DNA of 64,000 nucleotides, from positions 286,018 through 350,017 of the forward strand of contig SIJG01000026.1 in the NCBI GenBank assembly GCA_023374025.1, written 5' to 3'. Each line of letters starts with the position of its first letter. Within the stretch, counting starts at the first letter, position 1. The translations under genes were made by a program, and so were the position numbers. Origin of the DNA: Heterodera schachtii (taxonomy: Eukaryota; Nematoda; Chromadorea; Rhabditida; Heteroderidae). This document shows positions 1 through 11,099 of this stretch, piece by piece. The notes under the pieces are model-generated. The model had not been told where the DNA came from. It ran no database searches and saw only the letters and a list, made by a program, of their open reading frames with translations.

Positions 1-1695
1 AAATCACTAGGCAACAGCCAAAGAGAAACACGATGAATTCTAAAAAAACCGAAACTGCCGACTCATTAGGGAACAGCAAGGCGCATTATCGAACAGGAAT
101 GAATTTGATCACAATCGCTCTTAAAAAAAATCACTAGGCAACAGCCAAAGAGAAACACGATGAATTCTAAAAAACCGAAACTGCCGACCATTGGGAAACA
201 GGAATGAATTGATCACAGTCGCTCTTTAAAATAAATCACTAGGCAACAGCCAAGAGAAACACGATGAATTCTAAAAAAACCGAAACTGCCGACTCATTAG
301 GGAACAGCAAGGCGCATTATCGAACAGGAATGAATTTGATCACAATCGCTCTTTAAAAAAATCACTAGGCAACAGCCAAAGAGAAACACGATGAATTCTA
401 AAAAAACCGAAACTGCCGACTCATTAGGGAACAGCAAGGCGCATTATCGAACAGGAATGAATTTGATCACAATCGCTCTTAAAATAAATCACTAGGCAAC
501 AGCCAAAGAGAAACACGATGAATTCTAAAAAAACCGAAACTGCCGACTCATTAGGGAACAGCAAGGCGCATTATCGAACAGGAATGAATTTGATCACAAT
601 CGCTCTTAAAATAAATCAATAGGCAACAGCCAAAGAGAAACACGATGAATTCTAAAAAAACCGAAACTGCCGACTCATTTTGGGAACAGCAAGGCGCATT
701 ATCGAACAGGAATGAATTTGATCACAATCGCTCTTAAAATAAATCACTAGGCAACAGCCAAAGAGAAACACGATGAATTCTAAAAAAAACCGAAACTGCC
801 GACTCATTAGGGAACAGCAAGGCGCATTATCGAACAGGAATGAATTTGATCACAATCGCTCTTAAAATAAATCACTAGGCAACAGCCAAAGAGAAACACG
901 ATGAATTCTAAAAAAACCGAAACTGCCGACTCATTAGGGAACAGCAAGGCGCATTATCGAACAGGAATGAATTTGATCACAATCGCTCTTTAAAAAAATC
1001 ACTAGGCAACAGCCAAAGAGAAACACGATGAATTCTAAAAAAACCGAAACTGCCGACTCATTAGGGAACAGCAAGGCGCATTATCGAACAGGAATGAATT
1101 TGATCACAATCGCTCTTAAAATAAATCACTAGGCAACAGCCAAAGAGAAACACGATGAATTCTAAAAAAACCGAAACTGCCGACTCATTAGGGAACAGCA
1201 AGGCGCATTATCGAACAGGAATGAATTTGATCACAATCGCTCTTAAAAAAATCACTAGGCAACAGCCAAAGAGAAACACGATGAATTCTAAAAAAACCGA
1301 AACTGCCGACTCATTAGGGAACAGCAAGGCGCATTATTGAACAGGAATGAATTTGATCACAATCGCTCTTAAAAAAATCACTAGGCAACAGCCAAAGAGA
1401 AACACGATGAATTCTAAAAAAACCGAAACTGCCGACTCATTAGGGAACAGCAAGGCGCATTATCGAACAGGAATGAATTTGATCACAATCGCTCAAAAAA
1501 TAAATCACTAGGCAACAGCCAAAGAGAAACACGATGAATTCTAAAAAAACCGAAACTGCCGACTCATTAGAGAACAGCAAGGCGCATTATCGTACAGGAA
1601 TGAATTTGATCACAATCGCTCTTAAAAAAATCACTAGGCAACAGCCAAAGAGAAACACGATGAATTCTAAAAAAACCGAAACTGCCGACTCATTA
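1..1695. repeat. 127-bp tandem repeat, 14 copies
   Basis: The motif GATGAATTC recurs at 32, 159, 263, 390, 517, 644, 772, 900, 1027, 1154, 1280, 1406, 1533 and 1659, giving a 126-128 bp period with one 104-bp deleted copy. Copies are almost identical. Where the period is exactly 126 bp a 42-codon frame runs through adjacent units; at 127 bp the frame breaks, so the open frames are a by-product of period length and not a gene. The array ends inside the next feature at about 1695 and is cut on the left by the window edge. Confidence 0.97.
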
Positions 1696-2684
1696 ATCAG
1701 CATGTTCTTTGTACGGGATCGAAAGGCCCGCATCCTGGATGTGCCGCCAAACTGCTTGCATAAAATGAAAATAACATCCATGAATTGTTGCTCCAGCAAA
1801 GAAACTACGAAATGCCTTTATTTCAGCCATTTCATAATTAACACAAATTAGCGACGGTTTGACCCAATTCGGAAAATAATGGTTGATTTTGTCAATCAGC
1901 ATGGAAACCGCCCGGCAGTACACTTCCTCTGTCTTTTTAGGAATAGCAAAATAGCAAAATAAAAAAATTCTTTGTACCTTGGATGGTAGCAAAAAATAAA
2001 CAAATGGCAGAACACGGCCCTTGAATAAGCCGTGCACAACCCAAATTTGGTACCAAAGTGAAAGCGCCGCTTTGAAAGTCCCATCCGCCATCCAAACTGA
2101 ACAACTTATAAGTCGGACAATGTCGGTCCTAGATGCGAGTGCTATTATTCGTTGCGGATCTTCCTTTCCCGTATCGTGCATAATAAAAACTTCTTGTAAT
2201 GCAGTACGGGTCCGACTCAACTCAAGTGGAACATTAACTTCGGCAAAAGATTTTGGGATTTCTGTTGGAAAAGTGGCAGACGATTTTCGAACCCGACCAG
2301 CCGTTTTTTGCAAATTTTGTAGTTCCGGCAGCTGTATTTTTGCGGATTGGCTTGCACCCTCAAGAGCTGTATTGACGATGGCACGAGGTGCAGTTGTTGG
2401 TTGAGTTGATGCACTAGTACGAATGTTGGATTTAATTGTCTGGACTTCAATTCGTGTAGGTGACGAGGCATGGTTGTGTTGCTTTGTCACGGTAATTTCG
2501 TTGTTGACGACAATTGCAAGCCCATTGCATTTTTGGGCGCTTTGGCAAGATCACATCGCCAGTACACCTTACCATTGGCCCCATCTTTATGCTTCAAATA
2601 AGCATAGCCATCAAAAATCAGTTTTTTTTTGCTCCTTTTTGGGTTGTTATAAACGATGCCATATTTTAATGAATGAAAATTCAT
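1693..2684 (-). pseudogene. MULE-type transposase with FLYWCH zinc finger, truncated and frameshifted
   Basis: Reading leftward, 2684-2487 encodes the first half of a FLYWCH zinc finger (LIFDGYAYLKHK, then GKVYWRC). The frame then ends; the second half, including the KQHNHAS zinc-ligand end, lies in another frame, so one shift sits near 2510-2540 beside a CCCAAAAA run. The 265-codon frame 2490-1693 continues into a MULE transposase core: MADGTFK carries the first catalytic Asp, followed by the hydrophobic HGLFKGRVLPFVYFLLP stretch, and GCYFHFMQAVWR is the CxH motif. The D/E-containing segment reads VNYEMAEIKAF where the family usually has a DFE-like motif. The C-terminal third is missing because the 127-bp tandem repeat begins at 1695. 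In MULE elements this enzyme cuts and pastes DNA in the nucleus. This copy is dead. No terminal inverted repeats were found. Confidence 0.8.
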
Positions 2685-2799
2685 GCAATTAACCCGAATT
2701 TATAATGATGCTTGTCCACCAAAGAGCAGATAACTGAGATTAGTTATTTTTAATCTGAGACTGATCCTTTTTTGCTTAAATTTAATCATTGGTGTAAAT

Positions 2800-2950
2800 T
2801 TGGTGACGTTTTGGGTTGGTGACATTTTGGAATTGGTGCCGTTTTGGGTTGGTGACCTTTTGGAGTGGTGCCGTTTTGGGTTGGTGTCATTTTGGGTGGT
2901 GCCGTTTTGGGTGGTGACGTTATGGAAGGTGACGTTTTGGGTAGGACTCC
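2800..2950. repeat. Degenerate 15-18 bp GT-rich minisatellite
   Basis: About nine imperfect copies of a unit like TTTTGGGTTGGTGAC, varying mainly at the GAC/GCC end. Frames are open on both strands only because of the low complexity; I do not call a gene. Confidence 0.8.
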
Positions 2951-3068
2951 GCAAAATTGGAAAAATGACACGAAGGGTATCCATTTGGTGCAAAATAACC
3001 TTGGAAAAAAACAATTAAAAACCAAAAAATGGTTCTATTAGTAGTTTTGTTGACGCATAGTGTAAAAT

Positions 3069-3483
3069 CGGGACCCACCCGTTTCGGCGCTCACGTTTCG
3101 GCACGCATGTTTCGGCGCCAGCATTTTTTTCCACTTAAGCTTTTTTCTTTGGCATCCAAATCCAACAATCTTGGTATCATTAGAAAGCTCTTATCATGCT
3201 CTATTAGCCTTATCAAAAAAGAAAAGTTTTTCAGCCTGGAAAAAATTTATTGTGAAAACTTAAAAATTTCAACTTGTTCTCAATTTTCATGTATAACTCT
3301 TTTGGTATTTGTTTAATCGCGAAGCAATAGCTTAGAAAAAGCTTTTAAACAGATAAAGCTTTCGAACGATATCAAAAACATTGGATTTGGATGACAAAAA
3401 AGTTATAGAAAGCTATAGTGGAAAAACATGCTGGCGCCGAAACGTGGGCGCCGAATCGTGAGCGCCGAAACGAGGTGGACCCG
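3069..3483. mobile_element. 415-bp MITE with long terminal inverted repeats
   Basis: The ends are inverted copies: CGGGACCCACCCGTTTCGGC on the left and the complement of CGAAACGAGGTGGACCCG on the right. Similarity extends about 65 bp (TTTCGGCGC motifs, then GCTGGCGCC / GGCGCCAGC) and weakly further through a CATCCAAATCCAA / TTGGATTTGGATG pair. TAAAAT flanks both sides (3063-3068 and 3484-3489) as a probable target duplication; matching G/C bases leave the exact length at 6-8 bp. No coding capacity. Confidence 0.8.
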
Positions 3484-3594
3484 TAAAATCACACGAGAAA
3501 TTGGCGTTGCGTTTCGTTGTGGTTTGGCGTTAAAAATGCATTTGAAAAATAGAAATGTTTGGTTTTGTTTATGAATGATGAAATCGACTGGCTC

Positions 3595-3609
3595 GGCCGC
3601 TTCGCGGCC
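3595..3609. repeat. Isolated GC hairpin GGCCGC-TTC-GCGGCC
   Basis: A 6-bp perfect stem with TTC loop, identical to the first hairpin of the arrays at 55.3-56.1 kb and 61.3-61.9 kb, here as a single copy in AT-rich DNA. Confidence 0.6.
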
Positions 3610-3702
3610 TCGCATTTTTTGTCATTTACTTACACTTAGCATTTTTCTCTCTTGGCTTTTTCTTTTGGCATAACTTTTCAAACACTTTCCTCATCTTTCT
3701 TT

Positions 3703-3860
3703 GCGAATATGACATTCATTTGACCAATTTTTAACCCGAATTCGAACAATATGAACAAAAGTGAGAATTTTTTAAATTTTGAATTCGAGTTTTTGTTCGA
3801 ATTCGGGTTCGAAATTGGTGCAAATGAATGTCATATTCGTGATCAGCAACCCCAAAAATT
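3703..3860. repeat. Foldback copy of the dispersed GAATTCGGG repeat family
   Basis: The left arm (ATATGACATTCATTTG then CCCGAATTCGAAC) and right arm (TTCGAATTCGGGTTCG then CAAATGAATGTCATAT) are inverted copies about 45 bp long. The tail TTCGTGATCAGCAACCCC is the family hallmark, also seen at 4130-4215, 32.03-32.43, 34.85-35.2, 35.8-36.1, 38.28-38.7 and 52.14-52.2 kb. Confidence 0.7.
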
Positions 3861-5053
3861 GAGAAAAATATTTATACTTATCATTCAGAATTGTTATTTT
3901 TCTGTCAAACAAATTTCAAAAACAGTCAGTCATGGCAACAAAAGAACAGTTGCGTCTGGCTGAACTCACCAAGACAGGGCATTAAGCTGCCATTGCGCAT
4001 GATGACATTGCTGGGCAGAATCTTGTCAAGAAGGTTTAATTTTCAGTTAAGTTGGACTTGGCTTTTTCCTGAACTCAGGTCCAATTCATTTTTTTAGACC
4101 AAAAATGAGAAATTCGAAAATTTGAATTTTCGACTTTTTGCTCGAATTCGGGTCCGGGGTTCGACATAGGTCGAAATTAATTTCAGATTTGGATTCTCCG
4201 GCCCTTAAAACCCATAATATGATCTTTTCTCAAAGAAAAATTTCAAAATTTTTACTTTTCGAAAAAGGGGGGTACCATCCGTACTATTACCAAACTTAAA
4301 TTTTTTTTCTGGGGTGGAAAAATACGCTGATTACTAGAGTTCGAGATTTCCAAAAGTGCCGAACCGCACCGGTCTGATATTTTCAGAAGCAACCGTTTTC
4401 CGGGCTTCATGCGTTTAAGGCTTTGGACGGTTCAGTCCCAAAGCCATTTGGCCATTTTAGTCCCGGGTCTGTAACTCTTCAGGGATTAGTTTCCGCAAAA
4501 AAATTCTTTCGGATTCTTCCATTACAGATCGATTGTATATATTTTAGCCATTTTCGGCTCTGGGTCATACAATCAATATTTACTAAATAAAATAAAATTT
4601 AAGTTTATTTTTCGTCGGGACCACAATTCTACACAATTGCCATTTTTTTTGGTAATCTGGGGTTTTTGTGGGCATGGATTTTAAATGTTTGTCCAGGAGT
4701 TTCAAGGGCTCCCGGACTTTTCGACAGTAAAACAAAAAAAACAAATAATTATTATTAAAATAAATTATATTATTTGTCAATTCACAAGTTCTAAAAAATT
4801 CATCTTAAATAATTTTAGATTTTAAAATTATTCATTTCAATACTGTTAGCTTTTCATTTCGTTGTTTTGGAGAAAATTTTACGATTTTACACCCCCTAAT
4901 TTGAAATTTGATTACTTTTTCTGTCGAAAAGTCCCCTCCTCAAATTTATAATATTTCTGTCGAAAAGTCCGGCGCCCGTTTCAAGATTTTCTCCTCCAAT
5001 CAGTCTTGTTTACAAAGAATCAAAAGGAATCATTTTATTGTTGTTATTTATAG
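3861..5053. other. Non-coding AT-rich interval with repeat fragments
   Basis: It holds another GAATTCGGGTCCGGG family fragment (4137-4215) and an inverted pair of CGGACTTTTCGACAG at about 4712 and 4956 that may bound a small foldback element. I see no convincing exon. The last bases form a splice acceptor for the gene at 5054. Confidence 0.5.
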
Positions 5054-6260
5054 GTTATCGATTACACGCTGTACGCAGTCGACAGGCCGAAGTTGTGCAT
5101 ATTGACAGTGAAGGCAATGTGGAAGATGCGGTTGCTGGTGCACCTGCGACAATGGAAATTGACCAGCAACAGTCGAACAGTGCGGGCCAAGTTGGGCCGG
5201 GGGAAGGCGCACAGCAAAGTTAGTAGCAGGAAATGCCCGATTTGTCAGGAAACGAACCGACGTAAAGCAAATGTCGAATTTCATAATTTTTTTGTATATC
5301 CTAATTGATTTTGTTTGTTAGGTGCTCAAGATGGACAACAGAATCAGCAGCAGAGTCATCGCTCTCCTTCGGACGCAATGAAAACGCCCGCTCAAACTCC
5401 GATGGAAGTGGGGGAGGAGGTAACAGTTGCCCAACACAGTCTTTGGCATTTCCTTTCCCCTCATTGTCAAACCTAGGGAACTGCCGCTAAAAATGCCAAA
5501 GCGTCGACTGGTGGCGGAGTCCAACTCGGCGACCTGTTGCAACACCTGGAAATGCTTCGTCAGCAGTTGGTTGGCCAAGTGGCCGTTGGTAGCAATGAGG
5601 CGACTACGAAGATTATGGACAGCAATCAGTTCATGGTACTTTCCCATTATGAGACCACAAGCAAAAATTTTAAAAAATCAACAAAGTGTCACGAAAATTT
5701 CACAAGGCGCGCGGTTGCGTTACTTTTTGAAAAGCAAAAAAAAAAAGGGTCGTCAATTTTATGGCTGGACCATTTCGCAAAAATTTTGGTTGACCCCCCC
5801 CCCCCCCCTCCCCCTTTTAATGTAATGGGTCGATGACTAAACAAAAGTTTGAAGTTGGATGCTTCTGCCGAACGTGAACATCTCCGTCGTTCTCCATTTC
5901 GCAGCAATTCCGAGAACTCGGACATGTTCGGCGTGGCCCATCTCATTCGTGACGTTGCCCCGACGGGCGAGCATTATTAAAAAATTATGGGGGGGAGGGC
6001 CATTAACCACGGATGTGTGGCATCCATCCCTCCTAATTCTAAAAATTGGACACCCAAAGAAAATCGAAAAAAGCAATAGAATTGGCACAAGAAAGAGCTA
6101 TTTTTGGAATAAATAATAGGATCCGGACAATTCAATTCATTTTTCAATGTTTGCAGACAATTCGGCCGCGTTTGACACCTTTTTCGACCGGTGGACCGGC
6201 CAATTGTCGATCGATGCGTTGCGCTCGCCCCCGCAGCAATTGCGCCGTTCTCTCCGTTAG
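5054..6260 (+). CDS. Unidentified five-exon gene (5' end not found)
   Basis: I infer exons 5054-5218, 5322-5419, 5477-5635, 5855-5948 and 6157-6260. Each junction has GT..AG ends and the phases agree (1, 0, 0, 1), giving one frame to the stop at 6258-6260. Exon 1 is acidic then Gln-rich (VHIDSEGNVEDAV, DQQQSNSAGQ). Exon 2 is Gln/Ser/Pro-rich (GQQNQQQSHRSPSD). Exon 3 has a Leu-rich helix (LGDLLQHLEMLRQQL). The last exon reads FDTFFDRWTGQLSIDALRSP. The acceptor before exon 4 is poor and its intron holds a long poly-C run. I do not recognise the family; the composition would suit a nuclear regulatory protein, but that is a guess. No start codon is evident, so upstream exons are missing or the copy is truncated. 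The stop codon directly abuts a tandem repeat. Confidence 0.55.
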
Positions 6261-7460
6261 AAATGCCTTCTTCATGTTGTGATGAGTTTTTGTTGCTTCT
6301 TTTGTCATTTTCGCTCATTTGTCTCTTTTTTTGTTCGTTTGTCCGTTCGTTCGTTTTGCTTGGCTTTTAATGGCTCAATTTTTGCACTTTTTGCTTGGCT
6401 TTTAACGGCTCAATTTTTGCACTTAAATCTCATTATTTATAAGTGCCTTCTTCCTGTTGTGATGAGCTTTGTTGCTTCTTTTGTCATTTTCGCTCATTTG
6501 TCTCTTTTTTTGTTCGGTTGTCCGTTCGTTGGTTTTGCTTTTAACGGCTCAATTTTTGCACTTAAATCTCATTATTTATAAGTGCCTTCTTCCTGTTGTG
6601 ATGAGCTTTGTTGCTTCTTTTGTCATTTTCGCTCATTTGTCTCTTTTTTTGTTCGGTTGTCCGTTCGTTGGTTTTGCTTTTAACGGCTCAATTTTTACAC
6701 TTAAATCTCATTATTTATAAGTGCCTTCTTCCTGTTGTGATGAGCTTTGTTGCTTCTTTTGTCATTTTCGCTCATTTGTCTCTTTTTTTGTTCGGTTGTC
6801 CGTTCGTTGGTTTTGCTTTTAACGGCTCAATTTTTGCACTTAAATCTCATTATTTATAAGTGCCTTGTTCCTGTTGTGATGAGCTTTGTTGCTTCTTTTG
6901 TCATTTTCGCTCATTTGTCTCTTTTTTTTGTTCGTTTGTCCGTTCGTTCGTTTTGCTTGGCTTTTAATGGCTCAATTTTTGCACTTTTTGCTTGGCTTTT
7001 AATGGCTCAATTTTTGCACTTAAATCTCATTATTTATAAGTGCCTTCTTCCTGTTGTGATGAGCTTTGTTGCTTCTTTTGTCATTTTCGCTCATTTGTCT
7101 CTTTTTTTGTTCGGTTGTCCGTTCGTTGGTTTTGCTTTTAACGGCTCAATTTTTGCACTTAAATCTCATTATTTATAAGTGCCTTGTTCCTGTTGTGATG
7201 AGCTTTGTTGCTTCTTTTGTCATTTTCGCTCATTTGTCTCTTTTTGTTCGGTTGTCCGTTCGTTGGTTTTGCTTTTAACGGCTCAATTTTTACACTTAAA
7301 TCTCATTATTTATAAGTGCCTTCTTCCTGTTGTGATGAGCTTTGTTGTTTCTTTTGTCATTTTCGCTCATTTGTCTCTTTTTTTGTTCATTTGTCCGTTC
7401 GTTCGTTTTGCTTGGCTTTTAACGGCTCAATTTTTGCACTTAAATTTGATCGTTTTGAAG
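6261..7460. repeat. 139-bp tandem repeat, 8 copies, directly after a stop codon
   Basis: The motif TGTTGTGATGAG recurs about every 139 bp from 6275 to 7329. Two units are about 181 bp because a roughly 42-bp GCTTGGCTTTTAA..GGCTC segment is duplicated inside them. The frames seen in it are periodic artefacts. Confidence 0.93.
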
Positions 7461-8197
7461 TGCCTTCTTCCTCCATATTCTTTCACTTCCTTTCGTTTTG
7501 TAACTTTTCCTATTTTTTCCGTTTCATTTGTCTCTTTTTCTTCAATGATCAGATCCTGCCTGTTCTCTATCATTAAAATAATTTTCTTTAAATTTATTGA
7601 AGATAGTTATCAGAGGCTTTTTCAGGAGATATAGTATTTATCGCAGGATCTTACTTTTTATATTCATTTGTAGTTTTTAATAATAATAATAATAATACAT
7701 TAATTCTTTCTTTATCTAATTTTTTTGTTCACCTCTTCCTAATTAAACCCAAAATAATTGCTATATTCATTATCTAATACAGTATATGTATCTAAAATTC
7801 CTTCTCATTTTTTTATTGTTTCGTTCTTCCGGTTCCGATTCATCTCAATTCTTCCTCAACTTTTGTTCACATGTTTTCACTTTTTTACGCTTATCACAGA
7901 AAATTATTGAAATTTCAACATGATTTTCACTATCATTCGACCATAATTGAAAAAGAATTTTATTTCACTTTTTACAACAAATGAATAAAAGACACAATTC
8001 ACACGTCATGCGAAAAGGAGAATCATCGAATTGGAAAAATCGTGGTTCATTGGTAGAATTTACCCTTTTCAACACAATGGGGAATCGGAAATGTCGTCGA
8101 TTGCACTCCAAATCGGATGAGAGTGTCTCTAAATAACAATATATGAAAAAGGCAAAAACTAGTTAATACAATAAAAATACACTGGATAAAAAAGGCA
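7461..8197. other. AT-rich intergenic DNA
   Basis: Only a short TAA microsatellite near 7680 stands out; no exon or RNA gene is visible. Confidence 0.5.
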
Positions 8198-8626
8198 TTA
8201 AATTAAAAATAGATGGGACATAAAAAAAATTTCAAATGTGTTTTGCATTGTTTGCTCACAAAAAGTTAAAGACGAGGCGGCGGCACTCCGGGGGAGAAGC
8301 GGACTCGAGGCCGAAATTGGCAAAGATGGCGTTGCCGATGGATGTGCAGATGGAATTGCCGTAAGTGGCGATGGAATTGCCGGTGGCACTGGCGAACCAC
8401 TGTTGTTTCCTTGAATAATTATTGTTAAAAAACCATTTCCGACTTTCTCTAACTCCGTTCGTTGGCGTGCCGTTTTTCTGATGCCTTTGGCCGGTGGCTT
8501 TCTGCTATTGTCCGCGATGTTTTGCGGTGTTAGTGCCATCATCGGTGCCTTTAAATGATTTTTTCGCTGCTTTAATGCATTAAAATAACTATAGACTTTC
8601 TGCACTTTATCGGATGCTTCTGACAT
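8198..8626 (-). CDS. Hypothetical 142-residue protein
   Basis: A single open frame starts at ATG 8626-8624. The N-terminal half is basic and helical in character (DKVQKVYSYFNALKQRKNH, then RKPPAKGIRKTARQRTELEK). The C-terminal half is rich in Pro, Ser and Ala (PPAIPSPLTAIPSAHPSATP). There is no signal peptide. Local GC is well above the flanks, which favours a real coding segment, but I recognise no family. It could be an exon of a larger gene or a relic of a transposon protein. Confidence 0.35.
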   Translation of the reverse strand: MSEASDKVQKVYSYFNALKQRKNHLKAPMMALTPQNIADNSRKPPAKGIRKTARQRTELEKVGNGFLTIIIQGNNSGSPVPPAIPSPLTAIPSAHPSATPSLPISASSPLLPRSAAASSLTFCEQTMQNTFEIFFMSHLFLI

Positions 8627-9075
8627 ACACTTTTATATTTTATTTGTCTTTTTCCTACTTTTTAGATTTTAGTGATTTTGTTTCCACTTTTTGTTGCGTT
8701 TAAAATAGAATTGAGCGGGACCGGGAAATTTGGCAAAAATCGGGACCGGGACCAGAAAAGTCGGGACCGGGACCAAGTTTTTCGACCGGGAGCGGGACCG
8801 CGAAAAATCCCGGACCAACCCGGAGTTTTCCGATGAGAATTTTTTTTTTTAATTGAAAATTGAGTGCACTTTGTTACACTGTGTTTCATTAGAATAGGGA
8901 CACCCTATTTTTTGGGAGTTTGACCACTTTCCATGAACCGGTCGATTTGAAATTTTAACTATACGTAGCAATTCTGAAAATATTAAGATTCTAACAATGA
9001 AAAGACGAAATGACGACGGAAAAAAATTTTACGAATTTTTTTCCAAAATTTGGGTGTTACATTAGAATAGGGACA

Positions 9076-9237
9076 GGTACTTCTCTAGTTTACAGGGTAC
9101 TTTTAATAAATGTTAATAAGTCACGAATATTAAAGTCTTTTAAAATTTCCATGCTGAAAAAATACAGTGTAAAAAATGTACCTTTATAGGCATTTAAAAA
9201 TCTATGGTAAAAGTACCCTGTAAACTAGAGAAGTACC
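9076..9237. mobile_element. 162-bp MITE with perfect 30-bp inverted repeats
   Basis: The ends are GGTACTTCTCTAGTTTACAG... and its exact complement over 30 bp. The 8-bp sequence TAGGGACA lies directly on both sides (9068-9075 and 9238-9245), a clean target duplication. Perfect arms and duplication suggest recent insertion. Confidence 0.92.
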
Positions 9238-9409
9238 TAGGGACACTTTTTTCAGAAGGCTGTAACTTTTCGAGTTTAGCATTAAAAAAATTGAAAAAAT
9301 TCATGTAAGCATATTTTTTTGTACTGATTAAAAAAGTCATTTGCGACAAATTGATCAGATCACTCCTTTATGGTGATCTGAAAATCATAAAATGGCTTGA
9401 AACCCGGGA

Positions 9410-9775
9410 AATTTTATAAAAAAATTCCTAGGGGGCTGGAAAAATTTTTTCGTGAAAAACCATTAAGGCCATCTGAAAGAGAATAAAATTCTCTACAAAA
9501 TGGCCTTTGGATGAGGGCTCTCGTCGCGTCTCCGCGGAGGCGCGTCTTGTTGAAAATGGATGTCTCAAAAATGAGGAAAAATGGCTTGAATTGGGTCATT
9601 TTTTGGATAGTCGGTATTTAGCAAGGCACCCCTCAGCGAATACTCGCCATAGAGCCCTCATCCAAAGACCATTTAGTAGAGAATTTTGTGCTCTTTCTGT
9701 TCGTCATATTCATCTTTTACGGAAAATTTTTCCCAACCCCCTAGAATTTTTTTTCGAATTTACTCAGATTTTCGC
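9410..9775. repeat. Imperfect foldback of about 105-bp arms
   Basis: AAAATTCCTAGGGGGCTGG through GGATGAGGGCTCT on the left is mirrored from AGAGCCCTCATCCAAAG through CCCCCTAGAATTTTTT on the right, with a loop of about 80-130 bp. It lies within the long-TIR element and encodes nothing evident. Confidence 0.6.
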
Positions 9776-10520
9776 ATTTTTTCAGCCGCTAAAATTTTGT
9801 GTTTAATGACTTTTTTCTGGCATAAAGTGAATAGAAAATGCATATAGGGTGTCTTTACGTTATTTTAGTGTTGTGCTGTTAGTTTGGTTCGGTTGGACAA
9901 ATGTTAGAGGTGATTTAAGCCTTTTGGTCCTTAATTTCTCCGGAAAACTTAGAAATTCAACATAACTCTCCCTAAAAGACATATTTCTGTCCGCAAAATA
10001 AACAGAAAAGTGAAAAAAGATTTGTTCTTTCTTATTTAGCTTGTTTTATCAGTTTCCTTTTGGTAGTTGTTGAGGTTTTTCTCAGTTTTTCAAAGTGTCC
10101 CTATTCTAATGTAACACCCAAATTTTGGAAAAAAATTCGTAAAATTTTTTTCCGTCGTCATTTCGTCTTCTCATTGTTAGAATCTTAATATTTTCAGAAT
10201 TGCTACGTATAGTTAAAATTTCAAATCGACTCAAAAATGTACCCATAAATTTTGTATTTTCGTTTTGGAGGACGAATTCGAGGAAAATTTTTAAAAATTT
10301 TCATTTCAAGAGTATTCTTGGAATTTTCTGAGTCCCAAAATTCTGTATTTTGAAATAAATTAACAATCTTTTAAATTTTTTGCTTTTAAATCGCTGTTTT
10401 TGTGGCAATGTTTTTTCAAAAAACTTTTTTGGAACATTGGGAGGAGGGGGGGTCCCGTGGTGCCGATAGGTGCCGCCGGAAAAATTTTGAGTGAGATTTG
10501 CTAACAGAATTTGTCAAAAA

Positions 10521-11095
10521 ATTTTTACATTTACAGCAATAATCAATTTATATTCCGAACCCCGATCTCAAATTCTAACAAAAATTCGAAAATTTAAGTT
10601 CTTTCAAATTTCACTTTTTTGTTCAACTTACACACACGGAAACGAACTGAGTAATCACCGATACTCATTAGTGCTACAATAAATTCGTTTAAAGCATTTT
10701 TAGACTAAAAATCGAAATTGAAAAATTATAATTTTCGACTCTGTTCGAATTCGGGTCCGGTCGGCCCAACTGAGCGGTTCAGTGCCAGAAACAATTTGGC
10801 TATTTGCAGATCTCCAAAAAATATAAAATCTGCTTAAATATGAGAATATAAATGCATTATTATCAGAGAAGAGCGATTTCATATTTTCAATAAAATATTC
10901 TGCCTCAAAGTTAAACATTTGAATTCGGTGTTGTGGCGTTTACCCTTCACGGCACAACTACATTGGCAGGGTTGAATGGCGGGCCGAGTATTCTTAAAAA
11001 GAAGTTTTCATTGTTTACACGTAATTCTCTCAAAATACTGCACCAAAATTGGAGTTAAGATAAAATTAATGTTAATTAGCAATTTTACCATTCTT
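10521..11095. other. AT-rich interval with a GAATTCGGG family fragment
   Basis: The fragment TTCGAATTCGGGTCCGG lies at about 10,745-10,761. Nothing else is supported. Confidence 0.4.
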
Positions 11096-11099
11096 AATC

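Larger units (their letters stand above)
8940..10231. mobile_element. Element with about 130-bp inverted terminal repeats
   Basis: The left arm (about 8945-9074, starting GTCGATTTGAAATTTTAACT) is matched in reverse complement at 10,098-10,231 with few differences, such as GAAAAGACG against GAGAAGACG. No transposase frame lies between. It sits inside the GGGACCGGG element and itself contains a smaller MITE. No clear target duplication was found. Confidence 0.7.
8705..10520. mobile_element. Interrupted copy of the GGGACCGGG element
   Basis: The left part (8705-8875) begins TAGAATTGAGCGGGACCGGG and the right part (10,236-10,520) repeats the interior of the complete copy at 17,629-18,605, including TGCCGATAGG and TAACAGAATTTGTCAAAAAA. 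The middle is replaced by the inverted-repeat element at 8940-10,231. Confidence 0.65.

Noticed and set aside
1155..1851. MNSKKTETADSL repeat peptide
   Set aside because: Open only where the unit is 126 bp; most units are 127 bp and break the frame.
6279..7634. Leu/Phe-rich frames that look like membrane proteins
   Set aside because: They follow the 139-bp tandem repeat, restart in every unit and shift frame between units.
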